This document shows, in pieces, positions 23,598 through 29,633 of a stretch of 29,633 nucleotides of DNA. A model generated the notes under the pieces. It was given only the letters and a program-made list of their open reading frames with translations, was not told the origin of the DNA and did no database searches. Location of the stretch: assembly GCA_910588825.1 (NCBI GenBank), contig CAJURF010000042.1, positions 1 through 29,633 on the forward strand, written 5' to 3'. The first letter of the stretch is position 1. Every line of letters begins with the position of its first letter. Source of the DNA: an uncultured Lachnospiraceae bacterium (GTDB taxonomy: Bacteria; Bacillota; Clostridia; Lachnospirales; Lachnospiraceae). Position numbers and translations under genes: made by a program.

Positions 23598-24245
23598 ATG
23601 ATTATCACTCAGAAAAAGCCAATCGAAGAATTGATGGCAATGCTGGAAGGTGTGACAAAAGTTGGACTGGTTGGATGCGGCAACTGTGCTACAGCCTGTC
23701 AGACCGGTGGTGAAAAAGACCTGGCTGAAATGAAAGAATATCTGGAATCAAACGGCAAACAGGTAGTTGGATGTGCAATTCCGGATGAATGCTGCCAGAA
23801 ACTGCTGGTAAAGAAAGAAATGAAAGCATTTAAAGATGCAGATGTGGAAGCAATTGTTTGTATGGCCTGTGGCGACGGTGCACAGACTGTAGCTGAGAAC
23901 GTTAAACTTCCTGTATATCCTTCCAATAACACAATGTTCCTTGGACAGGTTGAACGTGTAGGTGTATTCAACGAAGCATGCCGTATGTGCGGTGACTGTG
24001 TAGTTGGAACAACAGGTGGTATCTGCCCCATTACACAGTGTGCAAAATCTCTGGTTAACGGACCTTGCGGCGGCCAGAAGAACGGCAAGTGTGAAGTGAA
24101 TCCAGACAATGACTGTGCATGGATTAAGATTTACAACAGATTGGTTGAGTTAGGCCAGGAAGACAAGATTGGAATCGTGAGAGCGGATAAAGGCTATGCA
24201 GCATTCTCCTATCCGAGAAAAATCAGCTTAAAGGAGGGAAAATAA
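23598..24245 (+). CDS. metV: Methylene-THF reductase partner subunit MetV (zinc/Fe-S cysteine-rich)
   Basis: MetV pairs with MetF in acetogens to reduce methylene-THF to methyl-THF. This 215-residue protein shows the cysteine pattern of the MTHFR C-terminal (MetV) family: GCGNCATAC (~31-39), DECC, CMACGDG (~95), CRMCGDC (~132), then GGICPITQCAKS, NGPCGG and KCEVNPDNDCAW. These many cysteines can bind zinc and iron-sulfur clusters. It ends immediately before the metF start codon, so the two are made together. The start at 23598 is supported by GGGAGGAAAG. Confidence 0.94.
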   Translation: MIITQKKPIEELMAMLEGVTKVGLVGCGNCATACQTGGEKDLAEMKEYLESNGKQVVGCAIPDECCQKLLVKKEMKAFKDADVEAIVCMACGDGAQTVAENVKLPVYPSNNTMFLGQVERVGVFNEACRMCGDCVVGTTGGICPITQCAKSLVNGPCGGQKNGKCEVNPDNDCAWIKIYNRLVELGQEDKIGIVRADKGYAAFSYPRKISLKEGK

Positions 24246-25175
24246 ATGAGTTTATTACAACAGGCGTTAGAAAGTGGTAAATTCGGTGTAACCGCCGAGA
24301 TGGCACCTCCGAAAGGCTGTGATTTTTCCAAACAGATGGAAGATGCAGAATACCTGAAAGGTCTAGTTCATGGTGTTAACGTAACAGATATGCAGTCTGC
24401 ATGTATCAAAGCGTCTTCACTGGGTCTGTGTATTCGTTTGAAAGAAGCAGGTCTGGAGCCAATCCTTCAGATGACAGGACGTGACAGAAGCAGAATCGCC
24501 ATCATCGGCGAATTCCTCACTGCTGCAAACTTTGGTATCGATACCATGCTGGCTCTGACTGGTGACCATACAGTAGTAGGTGACTGTAAAGACTCCAAAC
24601 CAGTATTTGACTTGGATTCCTGTGGTATCCTGAGCATGCTCAGCGAGATGGAAGCAAGCGATAAAGACTGTGGCGGAAATGATTTAGAGAGCAAAGCTCC
24701 TGTATTCTACAAAGGAACTTCTGTTACACCAGTATATGAACCACAGATTCTGCAGATCAACAAACTGAAAAAGAAAGTAGCCTGCGGTGCAAAATATGCA
24801 CAGACACAGGGTGTCTTTGAAATTGAAGGTTTGAAGAGATTCATGGACGCTGTAGATAAAGCAAACGTGGATGTACATATCATGGCAGGTATCATTCCGC
24901 TGAAAGCAGCTGGTATGGCAAAATACATGAACGCAAGTGTTCCGGGTATCGATGTTCCAGAATCCATGCTGAAGAGACTTTCCGATGCAGCTGCAGAAGG
25001 AAAGGAAAAAGGCATTAAGGGTCTGCCCATGAAGGTGGGTATCGAGATGGCTGCAGAGCTGATTCAGCAGATCAAAGAAGAAAAGATCTGTGACGGCGTA
25101 CATCTGATGACCATCGGTGCTGAGAAGAATATCCCGACAATCCTGGAAAAAGCAGGCGTAAGCATTAAAGAATAA
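24246..25175 (+). CDS. metF: Methylene-tetrahydrofolate reductase
   Basis: MetF reduces 5,10-methylene-THF to 5-methyl-THF using flavin, the last step of the methyl branch before methyl transfer. The 309-residue sequence has the TIM-barrel MTHFR features: VTAEMAPPKGCDFSK (~15-29), VNVTDMQSACIKASSLGL, PILQMTGRDRSR (~75-86) and LALTGDHT, which contacts folate and flavin. The ATG directly follows the metV stop with GGAGGGAAAATAA upstream, giving tight coupling. No RnfC2-like gene is present, so the electron donor is uncertain; the adjacent lpdA is one candidate. Confidence 0.96.
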   Translation: MSLLQQALESGKFGVTAEMAPPKGCDFSKQMEDAEYLKGLVHGVNVTDMQSACIKASSLGLCIRLKEAGLEPILQMTGRDRSRIAIIGEFLTAANFGIDTMLALTGDHTVVGDCKDSKPVFDLDSCGILSMLSEMEASDKDCGGNDLESKAPVFYKGTSVTPVYEPQILQINKLKKKVACGAKYAQTQGVFEIEGLKRFMDAVDKANVDVHIMAGIIPLKAAGMAKYMNASVPGIDVPESMLKRLSDAAAEGKEKGIKGLPMKVGIEMAAELIQQIKEEKICDGVHLMTIGAEKNIPTILEKAGVSIKE

Positions 25176-25192
25176 TTGAAAATATGGCATCG

Positions 25193-25215
25193 CATGCCCG
25201 CATATTGCGGGCATG
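25193..25215 (+). repeat. Perfect 9-bp hairpin between metF and lpdA
   Basis: CATGCCCGC (25193-25201) and GCGGGCATG (25207-25215) are exact complements with a 5-base loop and no T-tract. Confidence 0.6.
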
Positions 25216-25251
25216 TGGCTGTTAATTATGTAATTCATGGAGGATGGCGAT

Positions 25252-26640
25252 ATGAAAATTACTGTAATCGGCGGTGGCCCCGGTGGATATGAGGCAGCCA
25301 TCTATGCAGCAAAAAAAGGAGCGGAAGTTGTCTTAGTTGAAAAGGACAAAGTTGGTGGAACCTGTCTGAACAGAGGATGTATCCCCACAAAGGCATTTCT
25401 TGCTTCTTATGATACTCTTGAGACTGTAGAGCAGGCAAAGAGTTTTGGAATTAACGTAGCTGGAGAGCCGGAAGTGGATTATCCCGCTATCTTAGCCAGA
25501 AAGAATAAAGTTATGGCTTCTCTGGTTAAAGGGATTGAATTCCTGATGAAGAAGAACAACGTGACAGTGATCAAAGGTTTTGGAAGCCTGGTAGACAAGA
25601 ACACCGTTAAGGTTGCAAAAGACGACGGGACCGAAGAAACCATCACCACAGACTATGTAATTCTGGCTACCGGTTCCGTGCCCATTGCACCACCAGTATT
25701 CAAATATGACGGCAAACGTGTCATTACCAGCGATGAGATTCTTGACTTTGAACAGGCTCCGAAATCTTTGATTCTGGTAGGCGGCGGTGTAATCGGCTGT
25801 GAAATCGGTCAGTTCCTTGCTGCTATGGGCACAGAGGTTACTGTAGTAGAGGCACTTCCAAGACTGCTGGCTCCTATGGATGAAGATGTAAGCAAGCAGA
25901 TTCAGCGCCAGTTTAAGAAAGATAAGATCAAAGTAGTCTGCGGCGACGGAATTGCAGAAGTAAATCCAGCCGAAGACCATGTTGATGTTACTCTGTCCAG
26001 TGGAAAGACTCTGTCAGCTGATTACGTTCTGGTGGCAATCGGACGTGCGCCCTTTACAAAAGGTGCAGGTCTTGAGAATGCAGGCGTAGAGATGGCTGAG
26101 AGGGGAAGAGTGGCAACGAACGAATATCTGCAGACCAGCGTGGATAATATCTATGCTATTGGAGATATTATCAATACTCCGTTCCTGGCACATGTGGCCA
26201 GCAAGGAGGGATGCATCGCTGTTGATAATATCATGGGCGCTAAGAAAGTTGCTACTTATCATGCAGTGCCTGGCTGTGTATTCACCAATCCTGAAATTGC
26301 CAATGTTGGTAAAATGGAATGGCAGTTGCAGAAAGAAGGCAAGGAGCCGGGTAAAGATTACAAGACTGGAACCTTTGAATTCAAAGGTTTGGGTAAAGCT
26401 CAGGCATCCGGACATATTGCCGGCTTTGTAAAAGTTATCGTTGATGCTGATGACGTGCTTATCGGTGCTGAGATTGTGGGCGCAAGAGCCTCTGATATGC
26501 TTCAGATACTGACCACAGCAATTCAACTGAAACTGAAAGCAGAAGAAGTGGCTGACAGCATCTTCCCGCATCCTACAATGTGCGAAGCTATCATGGAAGC
26601 GCTTCATGATGTTCATGGCATGAGCGTTCATAAGGCATAA
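25252..26640 (+). CDS. lpdA: Dihydrolipoyl dehydrogenase
   Basis: LpdA reoxidises dihydrolipoyl groups with NAD+ through FAD and a redox disulfide. I start at the ATG at 25252 (462 aa): GGAGGA lies at 25239-25244 and the protein then begins MKITVIGGGPGGYEAA, the FAD-binding Rossmann motif. The redox pair is in GGTCLNRGCIPTK (~35-47). The NAD motif is VGGGVIGCEIGQF (~178-190), and the C-terminal HPTMCEAIMEALHD carries the catalytic His-Glu. There is no N-terminal lipoyl domain. Placed between metF and gcvH, it could serve glycine cleavage/synthesis or supply electrons around the methyl branch; in clostridial acetogens lpdA has the same position after metF. Confidence 0.96.
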   Translation: MKITVIGGGPGGYEAAIYAAKKGAEVVLVEKDKVGGTCLNRGCIPTKAFLASYDTLETVEQAKSFGINVAGEPEVDYPAILARKNKVMASLVKGIEFLMKKNNVTVIKGFGSLVDKNTVKVAKDDGTEETITTDYVILATGSVPIAPPVFKYDGKRVITSDEILDFEQAPKSLILVGGGVIGCEIGQFLAAMGTEVTVVEALPRLLAPMDEDVSKQIQRQFKKDKIKVVCGDGIAEVNPAEDHVDVTLSSGKTLSADYVLVAIGRAPFTKGAGLENAGVEMAERGRVATNEYLQTSVDNIYAIGDIINTPFLAHVASKEGCIAVDNIMGAKKVATYHAVPGCVFTNPEIANVGKMEWQLQKEGKEPGKDYKTGTFEFKGLGKAQASGHIAGFVKVIVDADDVLIGAEIVGARASDMLQILTTAIQLKLKAEEVADSIFPHPTMCEAIMEALHDVHGMSVHKA

Positions 26641-26755
26641 ATTTGGCCGATAGTCATTCAGCCCTATAACAGTGGGAAACCTGCAGAGGGACTTCTGCAA
26701 GAGTCCTGCTGGATGGCTGTGATAAATATAATAAATAATAAAGGAGACAGCATTT
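26641..26755 (+). other. lpdA-gcvH spacer with nested hairpins
   Basis: No gene. CAGCC (26659-26663) can pair with GGCTG (26715-26719), enclosing GCAGA/TCTGC and, alternatively, GGACT/AGTCC. It ends in an AT-rich run and AAAGGAGA before gcvH. Confidence 0.4.
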
Positions 26756-27133
26756 ATGACATTTCCAGCAGAATTAAAGTACAGCAGTGAGCATGTATGG
26801 GTGAAAGTTGAAGGAAATACTGCTAAATTCGGTATCACTGAATTTGCACAGGATCAGTTGGGCGACATTTTATTTGTTGACCTTCCGGAAGTTGGAAGTA
26901 CTTTCGCAGCAGGCGAAGTTTTCACAGAGATTGAGTCTTCTAAGACAGCTTCAGAAGTACCTATGCCTGTTGGCGGTGAGATCGTTGCAGTGAACGAAGA
27001 ACTGGATGATTCACCAGAAAACATCAATGAAGATGCATATGCAGCATGGATCGTTGAAGTAAAATTAGATGACGCTTCCAAGGTTGACGAACTGCTTTCA
27101 GCAGAAGCTTATGAAGGCGGACTGGAAGAATAG
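26756..27133 (+). CDS. gcvH: Glycine cleavage system H protein
   Basis: GcvH carries the lipoyl arm that shuttles the aminomethyl group between the P, T and L proteins of glycine cleavage. The 125-residue length is normal. The lipoylation site is Lys63 in EIESSKTASEV (canonical ESVKAASE-like), and the hybrid-motif context GDILFVDLPEVG (~36-47) and SPENINEDAYAAWIVEV (~86-102) is complete. AAAGGAGA precedes the ATG. No gcvP or gcvT is in the window; H and L alone beside acetogenesis genes match the clostridial Wood-Ljungdahl cluster. A strong terminator follows. Confidence 0.97.
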   Translation: MTFPAELKYSSEHVWVKVEGNTAKFGITEFAQDQLGDILFVDLPEVGSTFAAGEVFTEIESSKTASEVPMPVGGEIVAVNEELDDSPENINEDAYAAWIVEVKLDDASKVDELLSAEAYEGGLEE

Positions 27134-27160
27134 TCACAGATTCTAAATAGGATCACTAAA

Positions 27161-27216
27161 AAAAGCCGGTACCCCGCATGCAGATGGTGTTCTGCAGGGA
27201 GACCGGCTTTTAGATT
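27161..27216 (+). terminator. Intrinsic terminator ending the one-carbon cluster
   Basis: AAAAGCCGGT (27161-27170) pairs with ACCGGCTTTT (27202-27211); an inner CAGA/TCTG pair extends it. A and T tracts on both flanks would let it act in both directions, including for the minus-strand gene that ends at 27246. Confidence 0.85.
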
Positions 27217-27245
27217 TTTAGACTTTGGCTTTTGGGATGTTCCTA

Positions 27246-27683
27246 TCAATCAGATGGAATCTTTGTTTTCAAATAATGTACATATAAAACAGAAGATATA
27301 CTGCTGACAATAAAATCAACAGCTGAAATCATGCATAGTCCCAATAAGTCACCATGGAATTGCGGTTCTATGAGGATGCCAAATTGCAATATTATAGTAA
27401 TAGGTGATGAGAAAAAAGTCAGGAACAGAGGAATCAGCAAATATACCTTCATAATCATATTATAAGAATAAAGAAGACGGATATATACAATACTGCCTAA
27501 TGATATAAACAAAGCCATTCCCATTTCCGTAAAAATATGGTAGTAGGGCAGTTCCCCCCACCAGCCAAAAGTGAGGGATAAAATTGAATATGGAATCAAA
27601 ACCAGTATAAGCGGTTTGAAAGCTAAATATATTTTTTTTAGTGTACACTTCTTAATTTTCAATTCGATGAATTCTTCACTCAT
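27246..27683 (-). CDS. Small integral membrane protein, 145 aa, unknown
   Basis: The start at 27683 (ATG) has CGGAG nine bases upstream on the minus strand; a TTG nine codons earlier is less likely. After a charged N-terminus (MSEEFIELKIKKCTLKK) there are about four hydrophobic segments (near residues 22-42, 53-70, 78-98 and 110-132), and it ends in a short basic tail. No family is recognised. Its codon use and base composition are clearly more AT-rich than the neighbouring operon, and it shares an island with an insertion-sequence gene, which suggests acquired DNA. It could be an accessory protein of a regulatory or peptide-export system, but nothing shows this. Confidence 0.6.
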   Translation of the reverse strand: MSEEFIELKIKKCTLKKIYLAFKPLILVLIPYSILSLTFGWWGELPYYHIFTEMGMALFISLGSIVYIRLLYSYNMIMKVYLLIPLFLTFFSSPITIILQFGILIEPQFHGDLLGLCMISAVDFIVSSISSVLYVHYLKTKIPSD

Positions 27684-27869
27684 ATTAAAATTCTCCGTGG
27701 CTCTTACCAAGCCTTTTCTTTACTACATACACTGTTTCGTTCAGATTTTACAAAATGACCTGCATAAATTTTCTTCCCCGCAGTACTTACTTCAATATAT
27801 GGTTAGATCGTCAAAAGTCCATTTTCATTGACGGGCTAATCATTATATGAGAAGCAAGCACTTTTTCTA

Positions 27870-28162
27870 TGCTGATAGGATATCACTCCTTAAAATTATT
27901 AGTGTCCATAAGGAGTTCTTCCAGAAATCCTTATGGTAAAGGTGACTAAAATACTTTTAAGAAATTTTGCCATTATACTTACAAGAAAGTCTTGCAGTCA
28001 TCTTTTGCGGCGTTGAAGATGACAAAAGGATTTTTACCGATTTTTTATAATATTTCATTATACAGATCCTCCTTAAAATATTTTTTAAAATTGGTTCATA
28101 GTGATACATTAATTCAAACAGCCGAGTTCATTAGTTAATTCTATAGCGATATCCTATCAGCA
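27870..28162. repeat. 293-bp element bounded by 15-bp perfect inverted repeats
   Basis: TGCTGATAGGATATC (27870-27884) and GATATCCTATCAGCA (28148-28162) are exact complements, and similarity continues inwards for ~20 more bases with differences. Inside are two further perfect hairpins: CCATAAGGA/TCCTTATGG (27906-27936) and GTCATCTT/AAGATGAC (27997-28023), plus a short minus-strand ORF. No target-site duplication is evident. It could be a MITE-like relic or a structured RNA. Confidence 0.55.
27957..28058 (-). CDS. Possible 33-aa basic peptide
   Basis: On the minus strand AAGGAGG lies nine bases ahead of an ATG at 28058. The frame encodes a 33-residue peptide starting MKYYKKSVKILLSSS and ending SCKYNGKIS, with one Cys and net positive charge. 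It lies wholly inside the 293-bp inverted-repeat element. An ideal ribosome site argues for translation, but there is no recognisable leader, no homologue that I recall, and an internal hairpin overlaps the coding region, so it may be coincidental. Confidence 0.3.
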   Translation of the reverse strand: MKYYKKSVKILLSSSTPQKMTARLSCKYNGKIS

Positions 28163-28517
28163 ATGGTTTTACATTATATCTCAAATGTGTACATTACGTA
28201 TGTTAACAAATATATATTTATAATAGTATATAGTTTAATTGTGCATTATACTCATCTCTTTTCCTTGAACTAGGCTTATTTTAAAATTAATGAACGCAAT
28301 ATGTACTATATATTTATGAGATATAATACTATAAATATATCATATTTATATGAAGAAGTCAAGAAATATTCGTTACTATTCACAGCCCAATGTCATTAAG
28401 TTAAGTGGGCATGAAAACACTCAGGAAAAAGAGGGTAAGTGTACTCTGTCGAAATTATCTGATATTAGAAAAAGAAATTAAACAATAAAATTTTTTTGCG
28501 TATAGAAATAAAACAGA
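28163..28517. other. AT-rich intergenic stretch
   Basis: No supportable gene on either strand. It contains the palindrome ATAAATAT/ATATTTAT (28331-28349), the pair GCCCA (28385-28389) and TGGGC (28406-28410) around CATTAAGTTAAG, and a minus-strand TATAAT (28173-28178) pointing into the inverted-repeat element. Confidence 0.5.
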
Positions 28518-28615
28518 TTGAATCTGTCTGAAAATAGTGTATTATAGTATCGTGGGAACTGGACTAAGACGCACGGTATATAAAATACCGCGGCTTTCGG
28601 AAATGAGCCGTTTTT
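28518..28615 (+). ncRNA. Possible short RNA: promoter followed by hairpin and terminator
   Basis: TTGAAT (28518-28523), 16 bases, TATTAT (28540-28545) form a plausible promoter. About 20 bases after the expected start come the hairpin CGGTAT/ATACCG (28574-28590) and then CGGCT/AGCCG with TTTTT (28591-28615), an intrinsic terminator. The product would be ~60 nt, antisense to the 3' end of the transposase transcript. The palindrome ACAGATTGAATCTGT (28513-28527) overlaps the -35. Confidence 0.35.
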
Positions 28616-28660
28616 AATCTTGGGTACTGACGCTCATCCCGTACCGGTATCAGTTCCTGC

Positions 28661-29632
28661 TCAAGCAGACTCATTATAGGGACGGATGTTTTCTCTGCCG
28701 CAGGGCGGAGAAAACATCTGCAGATATGGGCTGCTGTACTGAAATTCACCTTGTAGGTGTATTTTGTTTCTTTTTGATGTCTGATGGCTGCCGTGGCATG
28801 CTAAAACCTCTGTGATATTATATGTAATCAGGCGGGCCCAGATTTCCTGTCTGATATACTGCGGCTTACAACTGTGAAAACTGTTTAAGCCAATTGTATA
28901 TTTAAGTTTGCGGAATGAAGATTCAATTCCCCATCTGAGGAAATATAATTTTTTTAACCGCCCGGGAGGGAATTCTTCTTTTGGAAGGTTCGTAACAATA
29001 CATTCAAAGCTGTTGTCAGAGATAGAAAATCTTACAACACGGAATGACAATTCATAAGTATCATACGAACTGTACTCTATAAAATCAAAAGAAGCAGCCT
29101 TATCCACAAAACGTCTGTAACAGCCCGGCTTTATCCGGATTTTCCTGGAATGGCTCCGGACAAGTACAACGTTTACTGACACATCGAAAGAATCTTTTTC
29201 TGGAAAATTAAAATTGCAGAGCATCCCTTTCAACAGAATATCTTTTGCGCAGAAAACAAAATACTGTCCGTTTTCTATGACATGTGCCATGTTGTTGTAA
29301 GAGCAGTATCCGCGGCCACCGATATAAACATTTCTGGTGCCTGGCAGCACAGGATGTCTGTCAGCAGGAGAGCAGAAGGCCCGGAATTCATCTTTGAGGC
29401 GGACCGGCTGGATGAGGGCATCCGTATAGATATGTCTGTCAAGGTCATAAAAAGCGTTGATATGCATGCTGTAACAGCCTTTGGAGGAACTGCCGGGTGA
29501 AGAAAAATATTCGGAAGGAGAAAAGGACGGCCCGCTTGGATAAGTAACCGTCGATCCATCTACAGCAAGAAAGCGGTAAGCTTCAAGCAGATCCAAGGAA
29601 TCAATGGAGGAATTAAATTCTTTGAAAACAGC
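28661..29632 (-). mobile_element. IS4-family transposase (5' end beyond window), possibly inactive
   Basis: The minus-strand frame remains open to the right edge (residues before the TTG at 29596 continue without a stop), so this is the C-terminal ~323 residues of a transposase. It contains LAVDGST, which carries the first DDE aspartate, and YFLRWGIESSFRKLK, an exact Y-x2-R-x3-E-x6-K signature of the IS4 family with the catalytic glutamate. The usual second aspartate (DRGY) appears as GGRGYCSYNN, one base change (GAC to GGC) from Asp, so the enzyme may be dead. The IS ends are not identified with confidence. The neighbouring AT-rich DNA fits an insertion hotspot. Confidence 0.85.
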
Positions 29633-29633
29633 C

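Noticed and set aside
27845..27895. Short minus-strand ORF starting at a GTG after AAGGAGT near 27890
   Set aside because: The GTG overlaps the ribosome-site sequence itself, the frame has only 16 codons and the 15-bp repeat runs through it.
27957..28058. AgrD-like cyclic peptide precursor
   Set aside because: The single Cys lies in a basic C-terminal context without the acidic recognition tail, and the nearby membrane protein does not resemble AgrB.
1..29633. CRISPR arrays, tRNA or rRNA genes
   Set aside because: No regularly spaced repeats and no tRNA-like or rRNA-like segments were seen anywhere in the window.

Overview
The window looks like chromosome of a strictly anaerobic Firmicute of the Lachnospiraceae, probably a Blautia or Marvinbryantia-like gut acetogen or a close relative. 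The grounds are strong AGGAGG ribosome sites, near-consensus sigma-A promoters, DUF5716/DUF5717-type proteins that I associate with this family, a Wood-Ljungdahl methyl-branch cluster (fhs-fchA-folD-metV-metF-lpdA-gcvH) and a tetrahydrofolate riboswitch. The species call is inference.

Layout, left to right. (1) 2-3021: a three-gene unit, with the end of a large helical protein (DUF5717-like), an Hsp70/actin-fold ATPase-like protein (DUF5716-like) and a TPR-like protein. (2) 3071-9976: AMP-forming purine genes purC, purF, purB, then a Na/Pi-cotransporter-like protein with a PhoU tail, then purA with its own consensus promoter. (3) 10052-12087: a small convergent membrane protein, a divergent control region with a 14-bp perfect inverted repeat, then a TIM-barrel isomerase-like protein, an HPr that keeps His15 but has Lys at position 46, and an orphan fructose/nitrogen-type EIIA. 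(4) 12213-15171: a THF riboswitch with terminator, then folE, an HD-domain hydrolase, folP and a folB-folK fusion. (5) 15255-19625: an AIM24-family protein, a YyaL/SPATA20-type thioredoxin-domain protein, a SEC-C protein and a YdcF-like membrane protein. (6) 19757-27211: a promoter, a structured ~230-nt leader, and seven genes for the methyl branch of one-carbon metabolism plus lpdA and gcvH, closed by a strong terminator. (7) 27240-29633: an AT-rich island with a small membrane protein, a 293-bp element bounded by 15-bp inverted repeats, a possible 33-aa peptide, a possible short RNA, and an IS4-type transposase running off the right edge.

How it fits together: the folate operon makes the pterin cofactor that the fhs-fchA-folD-metV-metF cluster loads with formate and reduces to methyl-THF, and the THF riboswitch would tie folate synthesis to cofactor level. 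Purine synthesis also consumes one-carbon units. The HD protein sits where the unassigned dihydroneopterin-triphosphate dephosphorylation step would be expected. The FolD here lacks the usual cyclohydrolase residues, which fits the separate FchA beside it. No CODH/acetyl-CoA synthase gene is present in the window.
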